Shown: in pieces, positions 27,360-36,890 of the stretch | Numbering within the stretch: position 1 is the stretch's first letter | Layout: every line of letters starts with the position of its first letter | Assembly: GCA_913776965.1 (NCBI GenBank) | Contig: CAJYQL010000128.1 | Span: forward strand, 62,001-126,000 | DNA length: 64,000 bases | Reading direction: 5' to 3' | Origin: an uncultured Xylophilus sp. | Lineage (GTDB): Bacteria > Pseudomonadota > Gammaproteobacteria > Burkholderiales > Burkholderiaceae_C | Notes under the pieces: generated by a model | Seen by the model: the letters and a program-made list of their open reading frames with translations, nothing else | Told to the model about the DNA's origin: nothing | The model's database searches: none | Made by a program: the position numbers and the translations under genes

Positions 27360-28664
27360 ATGAGCATCCAGCGCGTCCTCACCGGCATCACGACCACCGG
27401 CACCCCCCATCTCGGCAACTACGTCGGCGCGATCCGCCCGGCAGTGCGCGCCAGCCGCGAGCCCGGCACCGAGAGCTTCTATTTCCTGGCCGACTACCAC
27501 GCGCTGATCAAGTGCGACGAGCCGGCCCGCATCGGGCGCTCGACGCTCGAGATCGCCGCGACCTGGATCGCGTCGGGACTCGACCCGGAGCGGGTGACCT
27601 TCTACCGCCAGTCGGACATTCCGGAGATTCCGGAACTCTGCTGGCTCCTGACCTGCGTCACCGGCAAGGGCCTGCTCAACCGTGCCCATGCCTACAAGGC
27701 GGCGGTCGACCGCAACACGGCGGCAGGCCAGGACACCGACACCGACGTGACCGCCGGCCTGTTCATGTATCCGGTACTGATGGGCGCCGACATCCTCGCT
27801 TTCCGCGCCCACAAGGTGCCGGTCGGCCGCGACCAGATCCAGCACATCGAGATGGCGCGCGACATGGCCGCCAGCTTCAACCACCTCTACGGCGAGCACA
27901 TGGTGCTGCCGGCCGCTGCCGTGGAAGAGTCGGTCGCGCTGCTGCCGGGCCTCGACGGCCGGAAGATGAGCAAGAGTTATCACAACACGATCCCGCTGTT
28001 CCTGCCGGCGTCCGACCTGAAGCGGAGCATCGCGACCATCGTGACGGATTCGCGGGCGCCGGGCGAGGCCAAGGACACCGATGGGTCGGCGCTGTTCCAG
28101 ATCTTCCAGGCATTTGCGTCGGCCGAAGAGACGGCCGAGTTGCGGCAGGCGTATGCCGACGGCATCGGCTGGGGCGATGCCAAGCAGCGGCTGTTCGAAC
28201 GGATCGACCGGGAAATCGCGCCGCTGCGCGATACCTACGAAGCGCTGATCGCCCGCCCCGAACGGCTGGAAGACATGCTGCAGGCGGGCGCCGCCAAGGC
28301 CCGCGCCATCGCGACGCCTTTCGTTCAAGAACTGCGCCAGGCCGTCGGGCTGCGCCCCTTGCGCGGAGCCACGGTCGCGCCCCGCGACGCCGCGCGCGAC
28401 GAGAAGACTGCCGCACCGACGTTCAAACAGTACCGCGAGGCCGATGGCCGGTTCCGCTTCAAGCTGCAGGACGGCCGTGGGCAGACGGTGCTCCAGAGCC
28501 GGGCATACGAGCAGCCGCGGGAGGCCGCCCAGGTCATCGCCGCATTGCAAGGGCCCGATGCCGACATCGCGGCCCTGGTCGCGCGGGCCGCAGAGCCGGC
28601 AGAGCCCGCCGACCTGCCCGCGGTACGCAATGCGCTCGAGCGGCTGGCGTCATCCAAAGCCTGA
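27360..28664 (+). CDS. trpS: Tryptophanyl-tRNA synthetase with C-terminal extension
   Basis: A 434-residue class I tryptophan-tRNA ligase. The HIGH-like motif is TPHLGN (residues 15-20) and the KMSKS motif is GRKMSKS. The catalytic and anticodon parts end near residue 335, close to the usual full length. An extra 100 residues follow: a linker and a small domain (FKQYREADGRFRFKLQDGRG region) resembling the DUF1508/YegP fold. Such extended TrpS forms occur in Burkholderiales (my recollection). It is last in the trpH-yciO-M50-trpS run. Confidence 0.95.
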   Translation: MSIQRVLTGITTTGTPHLGNYVGAIRPAVRASREPGTESFYFLADYHALIKCDEPARIGRSTLEIAATWIASGLDPERVTFYRQSDIPEIPELCWLLTCVTGKGLLNRAHAYKAAVDRNTAAGQDTDTDVTAGLFMYPVLMGADILAFRAHKVPVGRDQIQHIEMARDMAASFNHLYGEHMVLPAAAVEESVALLPGLDGRKMSKSYHNTIPLFLPASDLKRSIATIVTDSRAPGEAKDTDGSALFQIFQAFASAEETAELRQAYADGIGWGDAKQRLFERIDREIAPLRDTYEALIARPERLEDMLQAGAAKARAIATPFVQELRQAVGLRPLRGATVAPRDAARDEKTAAPTFKQYREADGRFRFKLQDGRGQTVLQSRAYEQPREAAQVIAALQGPDADIAALVARAAEPAEPADLPAVRNALERLASSKA

Positions 28665-28826
28665 CATTTCTGCAACAGCAGGGGTGCCCGGGGGTTCCGC
28701 TCAGTCACCGAACTGCGGCACCATCGGCGGCTGTAGGCCAAATCGGCTTGCCAGCTGCGGCAACGTCTTGCAACGCGTTCGTCCGGCCAGGCACGTAATA
28801 CGGCCATCAACCACCGGAGTCCCATC

Positions 28827-28991
28827 ATGCGTCGCTCGTTGCGTACCGCTTTCCTGGCCTTCACCGCCACGATTCTGGTGGCGCTCTCGGCCGCCGCTGC
28901 CGTCCTGCTGCCCGACCACGCGGGCGACGCGACGGAACTGGGCATCGTGCAGCTGGACCAGCTTTTCCCGCCGGGTACGTTCGAGCAGTAA
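28827..28991 (+). CDS. Small exported or membrane peptide, 54 residues
   Basis: A 54-codon frame starting ATG at 28827 with GGAG seven bases upstream. The N-terminus (MRRSLRTAFLAFTA) and the following hydrophobic run to about residue 27 form a signal peptide or a single membrane helix. The rest is short and acidic (LPDHAGDATELGIVQLDQLF). I recognise no family. Codon choice is strongly GC-rich at third positions, like the neighbours, which supports real coding. Confidence 0.55.
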   Translation: MRRSLRTAFLAFTATILVALSAAAAVLLPDHAGDATELGIVQLDQLFPPGTFEQ

Positions 28992-29607
28992 GGTGGCGGC
29001 TCGGCTTCGCTATCGCCCAATTTCTCTGAGATATTTTTTAGACACTGCTGATCCGATCAAGGTCCTACGACCCGTCCCCTGGCGATAAGCGCTTGCGCAG
29101 GCGCTGCATTCAGCAGACAGATAAGGCGTCGAGTGCATTAAGGCCACAGTGCAAGCACCCAGTGTCGCAGCTGCTGCCGACGGCATCGTTCTAGCCTGAC
29201 GGACAAAGAGCGCGGCTATCGGATGCGACATCCATCGCAAAGCTGCCGGCAGCGCTCCGGCACGTTCTGCGCACCAGCGAATGGGGTTGACGGAACCGCG
29301 GTCGTGCATTGGCACAGGGCCCCTCGATCAATTGCAAGCAGATGCAACATCGAGTTACGTTGCATCCGTCGCCTGAATCTAACTCCCCGCGCCATTCCGA
29401 CCGCGCCGATGCCGTGAAGATCAAACTCTGTTCGATTCATCGTCAAATCAGCCGGTCGGACGGGTCACAAATATCGAGACGACATCACCTGTGATCAGCT
29501 TCAACGCGATTGGAGAAAAAGCAGCACAGAGACCCTCGTAACAATAGGCCCAGGTACGAAACGGAGCATCCAAGTACACGCTGAATTGTTCCGACCGGAG
29601 GCCATCC
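28992..29607. other. Intergenic stretch with no supported gene
   Basis: About 616 bp between the small peptide gene and the GGDEF gene. Base composition is less GC-rich than the flanks. Several short open frames exist on both strands but have no ribosome-binding site, no family look and no codon bias. The right end must hold the promoter of the GGDEF gene. I see no RNA gene or repeat in it. Confidence 0.6.
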
Positions 29608-31047
29608 ATGTTGTTCTCCAAGACGATGCCGACGGCTTCCGACAAGAAGCTGGTCTATGTCGTCATTCCGATCATCATCCTGCTCCAGATCGCCGGGTAC
29701 TTCTATCTGATCATGGCCAATCGCCAGATCGCGATGGACACCCTCGACGGGCAACTCGGCACCGGGGCAAGGGCCTACCGGTTCGTGGCCGCCCAGCGCG
29801 GTGCCTACCTGAAAAGCTCCGCGGATCTGCTGACCAAGGACTTCGGGTTTCTCGACGCGGTAGGAACCGAAGATCCGGCGACCATCGAATCGGCGCTGCA
29901 GAACCTGTCGAAACGGCTGGATGCGCACGTCGCCGTCCTACTGGATCTGAACGGACAGGTCGTCGCCCAGTCGTCAGCCCGGGCGTTCGCCTCGCAGGAC
30001 GGCAAGGTGGCCGACGCGGACCTCGAACGGATCGCGCAGCGTTACCGCGAAGGCCAGCCCAACCTGTTTCCTCTGCAGCCGGACGGGGATTCGCGGCTCT
30101 TCAAGTGGACGCGCACGGCGGTCCGTAATCCGACACCGGCCGGCGCGGTGCTGCTGGGATTCGAGATCAACCGGGCCGTCCTTGCCGAGTTCAAGAACGT
30201 CACCAACCTCGACTTCGCGTACGTGTCGGCGGCACCGGGCGAGCCCTGGACAGCGCACGCTTCGTCGCTCGCATGGGACACGCGCAGCGTGGCGCATGCC
30301 GGGCTGCAGTACGCGAACGGTACCGCCTGGACCGAACAGATCGACGGCGAAAACTACCGGGTGATGGCGGTCGACATGAACGGCAGCAGCGAGGTGCGCG
30401 TCGTGTCGGTGGTGGCTACACCGTATGGGCCGACGCTGCGCCCGTTTCGTCGGCTGGAGCACCTGATCACGGCGGCCTCCCTGCTGCTGTGCTTCGCTTC
30501 GATCGTGACGATCCGCCGCACCACCCGCAAGATCGTCTCGCCGCTGGCTGCCGAGGTGGAACGCGATGCCCTGACCCGGCTGGCCAACCGGCGTGCGTTC
30601 GACAACCGGATGGAACTGGCCGATGCCTATCACCAACAGCAGGGTCGCGGTTTCGCCGTCGCGCTGATGGACCTCAACAAGTTCAAGGCGATCAACGACA
30701 ACCTCGGACACGCCGCCGGCGACGAAGTATTGAAGGCGGTGGCCGGGCGGTTGCCGCCGCTGGTGCGCAATTCGGATACGGTCGCCCGGCTGGGTGGCGA
30801 CGAGTTCGCGTTCCTTATCTATACCCAGGATGTGCCACAGCTGTCGGCGATCGCCGGCGCGATCGTCGAACGGGTCCGCCAGCCGATCCTGCTGCCGGAT
30901 GGTCAGGAAGTCGCCGTCGGCGCCAGCATCGGCATCGCCGTGTGCAGCGCGAAAACCGGCGAACGCGCCACCGAGCTGCTGGAGAAGGCGGATGCCGCGA
31001 TGTACCGTGCCAAACAAGGCGGCGGCGGCTTCGTGTTCGCCAGTTGA
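29608..31047 (+). CDS. Membrane-bound diguanylate cyclase (CHASE4-like sensor plus GGDEF)
   Basis: A 479-residue cyclic-di-GMP synthase. One membrane helix (about residues 15-37) leads into a periplasmic CHASE4-like sensor domain (about 45-270). A second helix (about 280-300) precedes the GGDEF domain (about 315-475). The active site RLGGDEFAF is intact, and a product-inhibition I-site RNSD lies exactly five residues before it. So it should be active and feedback-inhibited. It is a monocistronic plus-strand gene, convergent with the TetR gene (14-bp gap). The EAL protein encoded 0.8 kb away could remove its product. Confidence 0.92.
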   Translation: MLFSKTMPTASDKKLVYVVIPIIILLQIAGYFYLIMANRQIAMDTLDGQLGTGARAYRFVAAQRGAYLKSSADLLTKDFGFLDAVGTEDPATIESALQNLSKRLDAHVAVLLDLNGQVVAQSSARAFASQDGKVADADLERIAQRYREGQPNLFPLQPDGDSRLFKWTRTAVRNPTPAGAVLLGFEINRAVLAEFKNVTNLDFAYVSAAPGEPWTAHASSLAWDTRSVAHAGLQYANGTAWTEQIDGENYRVMAVDMNGSSEVRVVSVVATPYGPTLRPFRRLEHLITAASLLLCFASIVTIRRTTRKIVSPLAAEVERDALTRLANRRAFDNRMELADAYHQQQGRGFAVALMDLNKFKAINDNLGHAAGDEVLKAVAGRLPPLVRNSDTVARLGGDEFAFLIYTQDVPQLSAIAGAIVERVRQPILLPDGQEVAVGASIGIAVCSAKTGERATELLEKADAAMYRAKQGGGGFVFAS

Positions 31048-31061
31048 CCGGCCACGTCGGA

Positions 31062-31691
31062 TCAGGTTTCCGCCGGACGAGGGGTGCTGTCGGGCCGCAC
31101 CACCAAGCCGTGGAAGATCTGGGTGACCAGCCGCTCGGCATAGTCGGCGGTCAGCGCCGCGTAGGGAATGTTCATGCGGTAGTAGATGGCGCCGTAGATC
31201 GCGTCGATGGTCACCTCGATGTCGATATCCGGCCGCAGCTCGCCCCGCTCCATCGCCCGCCGCAAGACCGCGCGTGCGGCCTCGCGCCGCGGCTGGGTCC
31301 AGCGGTCGACGAACGCCTTTTGCAGTTGCCCATCATGCTGCGCCTCGCCGAGCAGCTGGCGCAGCAGGGTTCCGCGGTAGCCCGACAGCACGACCGCCAC
31401 GTCGCGCACCGTACGGCGGAAGGTCTCCACCACGTCGCCCTCGTCGGCGTAGCCGATCATGGGCTGGATCTCGGCCAGGTACGCCTCCATCACTACCGCG
31501 CTAGCATTGGGCCAGCGGCGGTAGATCGTGGTCTTGGCGACGCCGCTCGCCTGGGTGATGCGCTCCACCGTCACATGGCGCACGCCCCCTTCGTAGGCGA
31601 GCTTCAGCGCGGCATCCAGGACCAGCTGGGTCGCCACCGCGCCGTCGGCCCGTGTCAGCCGCTGGGGGCCGGGTGTTGCCGGCGCGCTCAT
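31062..31691 (-). CDS. TetR family transcriptional regulator
   Basis: A 209-residue repressor with an N-terminal TetR helix-turn-helix (about residues 22-68; VERITQASGVAKTTIYRRWP). The C-terminal ligand domain resembles the TetR_C group with Arg-rich helices. The ATG is at 31691. The 169-bp gap to the divergent EAL gene contains the dyad-like TACGTTACGTATCGTA (31733-31748), a possible operator. Control of the EAL gene is an inference from position. Confidence 0.9.
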   Translation of the reverse strand: MSAPATPGPQRLTRADGAVATQLVLDAALKLAYEGGVRHVTVERITQASGVAKTTIYRRWPNASAVVMEAYLAEIQPMIGYADEGDVVETFRRTVRDVAVVLSGYRGTLLRQLLGEAQHDGQLQKAFVDRWTQPRREAARAVLRRAMERGELRPDIDIEVTIDAIYGAIYYRMNIPYAALTADYAERLVTQIFHGLVVRPDSTPRPAET

Positions 31692-31860
31692 AAGGCAACC
31701 CTCTGTCGAAAAATGATCATGAATGATTGACTACGTTACGTATCGTATCTATTATCCGGCGCTCCCCGGTGGACCTCGCCCGCGTTCTGCATCGGCCCTG
31801 TGACACCGCCCGGCCCCCACAGCTGCCGCTGCAGGCCCTTTCACATCGCGTCGATCCACC

Positions 31861-33474
31861 ATGCCTTCTTCGCTCGTCCAGCGGCTGACCCATGCCGTCG
31901 CCCACCACGCCATCTATCCGGTCTTCCAGCCGATTGTCTGCCTCGGCAGCGGGACGGTCAGCGGTTTCGAAGTGCTCGCGCGCTGGCACGACAGCGAGGC
32001 GGGCGACATCAGTCCCGTGGAGTTCATCCCGGTCGCTCGGGACGCAGGGCTGCTGCCGGAACTCACCGCGCAGTTGGTCGCCCGCGCATGCCGCGAGGCC
32101 GCGGACTGGCCAGGCCGGCCGTCGCTGAGCCTGAACATCGTGCCCGAACTGTTGCAGGACGACGGTCTGCCGGCGATGATCCTCGACGCCGCGCGCGACG
32201 CCGGCATCGACCCGACGCGCCTGTGCATCGAGATCACCGAGCAGGCGCTGGAGCCGTCGCAGCTCGAACGCGCACGCCGCACGGTGAACGTGTTGAAAAG
32301 TCATGGCGTGAAGGTCGGCCTCGACGACTTCGGTACCGGACATTCGAGCCTCACGCGGCTGCAGGACCTGCCCTTCGACACGCTGAAGATCGACATGAGC
32401 TTCGTGCAGTCGATGCTGGCACGCCGCGAAAGCCGCAAGATCGTGGCCGCCGTGGTCGGGCTCGGCCAGAGCCTGGGCCTGTCGGTGGTCGCCGAAGGGG
32501 TCGAGAGCCTGGAACAGGTGGCGCTGCTGCAGGAGCTCGGCTGCTGCCTGGGCCAAGGCTTCCACTTCGGCCTGGGCATGCAGGCGGACGAAGCCCGGGC
32601 GCTGCTGCTGGTGCGCGCGCTGCCGGACGGATCGGCGCGCCCGCGGCCGCTCGACCGTTCGCCGAACCAGCGGCTCGCCCAGCTGCAGGCGATCTACGAC
32701 AGCTCGGTCGCGGCCATCGCCTTCATCGACCACCAGCACCGCATCGTCAGCGCCAACGCGCCGTTCGCCGAGCTCTGCTACACCGCCGCTTCTTCGCTGC
32801 AGGGCCGCTGCGTCCACGAGGTGATGCCTTTCCTCACCGCTGCCCAATGCCAGGCGCTCGACCAGGCGCTGCGCGGCGAGCCGATTCCCGAGGGAGAACT
32901 CTGGCTGCAGGACCGCTGCTACTTGGTGTCGTGCCGCACGGTGCGCGACGAGGCCCGCGACATCATGGGCGTGTCGGTCGCGATGGTCGACATCACCCGG
33001 CGCAAGGCGATGGAGCGCGCCCTGCGCGACAGCGAGGAGCACTACCGCAACACGGTGGAACTGAGCCCGCAGTCCAGCTGGGTCGCGCAGCCGAATGGGC
33101 ATTTCCTGTTCATCAGCCCGAAGTACCAGATCGCGGTCGGCCGCTCGCTGGAAGAACTGCAGGGCAGCGGCTGGGCCGAGGTGCTGCACCCGGACTACCG
33201 TCTGGACGCTTTCGCCGCCTGGACCCACAGCCTGGAAACGGGCGAGATCCACGACATGGAGCTGCCGGTCTGGTACGTGCGGGCACAGGAATACCGCTGG
33301 ACCCGCTGCTATGCCGCGCCGTGCCGGGCGCTCGACGGCACCATCGTGCGCTGGTACGGCACGGTAGAAGACATCCACGCCCGCAAGCTGGCGGAAAACC
33401 TGCTGCGCAGCGTGCGTCAGCCCGGCACTGGCGCCGTCTTGCTGCACGGCACGGCGGACTGCGCGATCGTCTGA
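31861..33474 (+). CDS. EAL-PAS-PAS protein, probable cyclic-di-GMP phosphodiesterase
   Basis: A 537-residue soluble protein. The EAL domain is N-terminal (about residues 8-255), followed by two PAS domains (about 275-385 and 395-515), the reverse of the usual sensor-then-output order. Catalytic marks are present: FEVLARW (EVL for EAL), SLNIVPE, CIEITE, DDFGTGHS, LKID and AEGVE, so phosphodiesterase activity is likely. No membrane segment is seen. The last 20 residues are unlike a PAS end and may be a tail. It diverges from the TetR gene. Confidence 0.92.
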   Translation: MPSSLVQRLTHAVAHHAIYPVFQPIVCLGSGTVSGFEVLARWHDSEAGDISPVEFIPVARDAGLLPELTAQLVARACREAADWPGRPSLSLNIVPELLQDDGLPAMILDAARDAGIDPTRLCIEITEQALEPSQLERARRTVNVLKSHGVKVGLDDFGTGHSSLTRLQDLPFDTLKIDMSFVQSMLARRESRKIVAAVVGLGQSLGLSVVAEGVESLEQVALLQELGCCLGQGFHFGLGMQADEARALLLVRALPDGSARPRPLDRSPNQRLAQLQAIYDSSVAAIAFIDHQHRIVSANAPFAELCYTAASSLQGRCVHEVMPFLTAAQCQALDQALRGEPIPEGELWLQDRCYLVSCRTVRDEARDIMGVSVAMVDITRRKAMERALRDSEEHYRNTVELSPQSSWVAQPNGHFLFISPKYQIAVGRSLEELQGSGWAEVLHPDYRLDAFAAWTHSLETGEIHDMELPVWYVRAQEYRWTRCYAAPCRALDGTIVRWYGTVEDIHARKLAENLLRSVRQPGTGAVLLHGTADCAIV

Positions 33475-33693
33475 CCGCCCTGCTCTCCCTCGCTGCCGGA
33501 GAGGCGAGGTCCAGTTGTCCCTGTCGCGCGTGGACGACTCTGTGGATAAGGACGGGGGCAACTGCCGTAAGCCGCGCCCCGCCTACGTTGCAGGCCGCTG
33601 CTCAAAATAGAGGCACTGCGGGACGACTCAGGACACCGACGCAGGCACCAACGGCAGAACAGCGCTGTGACGCATTGTGAGATCGTCCGTCTT

Positions 33694-33713
33694 AAGCTAT
33701 AAATTTCATAGCG
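33694..33713. repeat. Short palindromic repeat, copy 4 (core only)
   Basis: AAGCTATAAATTTCATAGCG keeps the AGCTAT..ATAGC inverted core. A GCGCAAAC run lies some 25 bp downstream, displaced from its usual place. This is a degenerate copy in the 316-bp gap between the EAL gene and the convergent hybrid kinase gene, which otherwise holds nothing I can identify. Confidence 0.5.
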
Positions 33714-33790
33714 TTCTACGAAGACGCCCTCTGCGCAAACGCATCATTTGGCTTCAAACCATGCCGCGTGCGCGGCGCGACGCCCCGTCG

Positions 33791-36439
33791 CTACGACGGC
33801 TCCGCAGCTACCGGGGCCTGGGTACAGCGCGACGATGCCAGCGCCATCAGCCCCTGCGCCTTCTGCGCGAACATCTCCATCTCGAACGGCTTGGTCAGGA
33901 TCTGCATGCCGGCCGGCAGATGGCCATGGCTCAGCACCGCGGTCTCGGCATAGCCGGTCACGAACAGCACCTGCAACTGCGGGATCAGGGTCCGCGCCGC
34001 GTCGGCCACCTGGCGGCCGTTCATGCCGCCGGGCAGCCCCACGTCGGTGACCAGCAGCGCCACCGACTTCTCGGCCTGCAGCATCTCGATCGCCCGCGCA
34101 CCCTCGGCGGCCTGCAGGACGCGGTAGCCCAGGTCCTGCAGCAGCTCGGCCATCAACATACGCATGGCTTCCTCGTCGTCGACCACCATGATCGTCTCGC
34201 CCTGCCCCTGGGCGGCGGAGACGCCTGTCTGCCGACCCGCGGGCTCCACCACGGCGTCGTCGCCCAGGTGGCGCGGTAGATAAATGCGCACCGTCGTACC
34301 CTGGCCAACCTCCGAATAGATCCGCACATGGCCGCCGGATTGTTTGGCGAAGCCGTACACCATCGACAGGCCCAGCCCCGTCCCGAGCCCGAGCGGCTTG
34401 GTCGTGAAGAACGGATCGAAGGCGCGCGCGATCACGCTGGGCGTCATGCCGGTGCCGGTGTCGGTCACGGAAATCGACAAGTAAGGACCCGGCGGCATCC
34501 GCTCCCGGCGGGCGGCCTCGCCCTCCAGCGGGCAGTTCGAGGTCTCGATCAGCAGACGGCCCCCATCGGGCATGGCGTCGCGCGCGTTGATGCAGAGGTT
34601 GAGCAGCGCGTTTTCCAGCTGGCCCGGATCGACCTCGACCGGCCAAGTGCCGATGCCGGCCGCCACTTCCAGCACCGCCTGCGGCCCGATCGTGCGGCGC
34701 ACCAGGTCCTCGAAGCCGCCGATCAGCTGGTTGACGTTCACCACCTTGGGCTCGAGCGTCTGCCGGCGCGAGAACGCCAGCAGCCGGTGGGTGAGAGCCG
34801 CGGCACGCTTGGTCGAGTTCTGAGCGATCTCGACATAGCGCGTCACCATCTCCTCGTGGCCCATCCGCCGCTTGAGCAGTTCCAGCGCGCCCGAGATCGC
34901 GCCCAGCAGGTTGTTGAAGTCGTGCGCCAGGCCGCCGGTGAGCTGGCCGACCGCTTCCATCTTCTGCGACTGCCGCAGCGCTTCCTCGGACTGCATCAGC
35001 TCGGCCGTGCGCTCCTGCACCTTGCGTTCGAGCGAATTGGCGAAGGCATGCAATTTCAGTTCCGCGCGCCGGCGCTCGATCGAATGCCGGGTCTTGTGCG
35101 CGACCTCGCGGACCAGGCTCTTCTCCTCGTCCGTCCAGGTGCGCGGCGCTCCCAGCGCAAGGTACAGCACCGCCGCGAGGCCGCTGCCCTCGCTCACCGG
35201 CACGTTGATGAACGAACGGGCGCCGATCGCTGTCAGCGGGTCCGCATTGTCGCGGGTGCGGGGGTCGGTGCGCACGTCGGGCACCACAACCGTATCGCCG
35301 CGCCGCAACTCGTCGACGTAGTTGCCGAAATCGAGAAACCGGTAGGGACCGGACAGCGTGGGGATATCGAGGCCGGGCGCAGTCCAGTCGCGTTCGATCG
35401 TCAGTGTCTCGCCCTGGTCGGTCACGACACCGTACCCGGCACGGTCCACGTCGAGGATGCGGCCTAGCGCTTCCACCACGCCGTAGGCGATCTCCGCCGG
35501 ATCGGGCTTGCCCCAGAACACATGGCTGTCCAGGTACTCGAGCAACTCGCCCCGGCGCCGCGAGAGCACCGCGCCCGTCACCTCCTGCGAGATGCCGACC
35601 ATCCGCAGCGGCTGCCCGTCCGCATCGTGCTCCAGACGGGCTTCGACCCGGACCCAGGCCATCTGACCGTCGGGCCGCAGCACCCGGTATTCGATCCGGT
35701 AGTCTTGGCCGGTGGCCACGGTGTGCGCGACGGCGGCCCGCATGCGCTGCTGGTCGTGCGGGTGGACCGCTGCCGTCAGTTCGGCATAGGTGAACGGCAG
35801 CCGGGGATCGCGGCCGAAATTCTTCTTGCAGTGGTCCGACGCGAACAGTTCCTGGGTCGCCAGATCGAACTGCCAGATGCCGATGTTGCCGGCCTCGGTC
35901 GCGCTGTGCAGCCGCTCCTCGCCGGCCTTGACCTGCTGTTCGCGCAATTCCAGTTCCGCCGCAAGGCGTTCGGCCTGCTCGCGCGCCGTCCGCAGGGCCG
36001 CTTCCGCCTGGACGCGGGCGATCCGCTCCTGTTTTTCGCGGAGTGCCCGTTCCAGCACCATGTCCAGGCGGGCGAGCCGCGACTTGCTGACGTAGTCGGT
36101 CGCGCCGCGCTTGAGCAGTTCGGCGGCGTTGTCCTCGCCGATCACACCGGAGACGAATATGAACGGCACGTCGGGCACCTGCGCGTGGGCGAGGTCCAGC
36201 GCCTCGACGCCGGTGTAGCCGCCCAGGTCGTGGTCCGACAGGATCACGTCGAAGCCGCCCCGTGCGATCGCCGCCGCGAAGCTGCGGCCGTCCCGCACAT
36301 GTTGCAGGGTCGCGTGCGGATAGGAGCGCAGCAGCTGCTCCTGCAGCAATTCCGCATCGAACGCGGAGTCTTCCAGCAGCAGGACGCTCAGGTGCGCATC
36401 GTCGGGCGCCGCTACGGGCGCCGTGCGGTCGTCACTCAT
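33791..36439 (-). CDS. Hybrid histidine kinase REC-PAS-GAF-HisKA-HATPase-REC
   Basis: An 882-residue soluble hybrid kinase. Order of domains: REC1 (about 17-135, acceptor D69 in ILSDHDL), helical linker, PAS (about 185-295), GAF (about 315-460), HisKA with the phosphorylated His in GLAHDFNNLL (about 510), HATPase (about 615-730, NLCINARDAMPDGG and GLGLGTGLGLS motifs), and REC2 (about 755-870, DVGLPGGMNGR). No membrane segment. It overlaps the response regulator gene upstream by eight bases and is the third gene of the phytochrome operon. It may receive phosphate via REC1 from the light-driven relay. Confidence 0.94.
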   Translation of the reverse strand: MSDDRTAPVAAPDDAHLSVLLLEDSAFDAELLQEQLLRSYPHATLQHVRDGRSFAAAIARGGFDVILSDHDLGGYTGVEALDLAHAQVPDVPFIFVSGVIGEDNAAELLKRGATDYVSKSRLARLDMVLERALREKQERIARVQAEAALRTAREQAERLAAELELREQQVKAGEERLHSATEAGNIGIWQFDLATQELFASDHCKKNFGRDPRLPFTYAELTAAVHPHDQQRMRAAVAHTVATGQDYRIEYRVLRPDGQMAWVRVEARLEHDADGQPLRMVGISQEVTGAVLSRRRGELLEYLDSHVFWGKPDPAEIAYGVVEALGRILDVDRAGYGVVTDQGETLTIERDWTAPGLDIPTLSGPYRFLDFGNYVDELRRGDTVVVPDVRTDPRTRDNADPLTAIGARSFINVPVSEGSGLAAVLYLALGAPRTWTDEEKSLVREVAHKTRHSIERRRAELKLHAFANSLERKVQERTAELMQSEEALRQSQKMEAVGQLTGGLAHDFNNLLGAISGALELLKRRMGHEEMVTRYVEIAQNSTKRAAALTHRLLAFSRRQTLEPKVVNVNQLIGGFEDLVRRTIGPQAVLEVAAGIGTWPVEVDPGQLENALLNLCINARDAMPDGGRLLIETSNCPLEGEAARRERMPPGPYLSISVTDTGTGMTPSVIARAFDPFFTTKPLGLGTGLGLSMVYGFAKQSGGHVRIYSEVGQGTTVRIYLPRHLGDDAVVEPAGRQTGVSAAQGQGETIMVVDDEEAMRMLMAELLQDLGYRVLQAAEGARAIEMLQAEKSVALLVTDVGLPGGMNGRQVADAARTLIPQLQVLFVTGYAETAVLSHGHLPAGMQILTKPFEMEMFAQKAQGLMALASSRCTQAPVAAEPS

Positions 36440-36890
36440 ATCGTCGGCCGGCGCGCTGCGACCCGGGCGGCGGCTCGTTCAGCACCGCCCAGAACACGCC
36501 GACATCCGAGATCGCCGACACGAACTGCTTGAAGTCGACCGGCTTCACCACATAGGCGTTGACGCCGAGTTCGTAGCTGCGCACCAGATCGCTTTCCTCC
36601 TGCGACGAGGTGAGCATCACCACCGGCACGCTGCGCAGCGCCGGGTGGGCGCGCACCGCTTCGAGCACCTCGAGTCCGTTGACCTTCGGCAGCTTCAGGT
36701 CGAGCAGCACGATGGCCGGATTGCCGGGCTCGCGGTCGGCATGCATACCTTCGCGGCGCAGGTAGTCGAGGGCGGATGCGCCGTCGCGGACCAGTACGAC
36801 CTCGTTGGCGAGCTGGCTGCGTTCCAGCGCCAGCAACGTCAGTTCCTGGTCGCGAAGATCGTCTTCAACGAGGAGGATGGGCTTGAGCAT
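36432..36890 (-). CDS. Single-domain response regulator (Rcp1-like)
   Basis: A 152-residue stand-alone receiver. The acidic pair is E9/D10/D11 (LLVEDD), the acceptor D64 (LLDLKLP), Thr in VMLTSS and the conserved Lys in YVVKPVDF. The C-terminal extension with VFWAVLNEPP is typical of Rcp1-type regulators that pair with phytochromes. The gene overlaps bphP upstream by 26 bases and the hybrid kinase downstream by eight, so all three are co-translated. Confidence 0.95.
   Translation of the reverse strand: MLKPILLVEDDLRDQELTLLALERSQLANEVVLVRDGASALDYLRREGMHADREPGNPAIVLLDLKLPKVNGLEVLEAVRAHPALRSVPVVMLTSSQEESDLVRSYELGVNAYVVKPVDFKQFVSAISDVGVFWAVLNEPPPGSQRAGRRYE

Noticed and set aside
29010..29315. 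101-codon minus-strand frame in the gap before the GGDEF gene
   Set aside because: No ribosome-binding site, odd Cys-rich composition and no recognisable domain.
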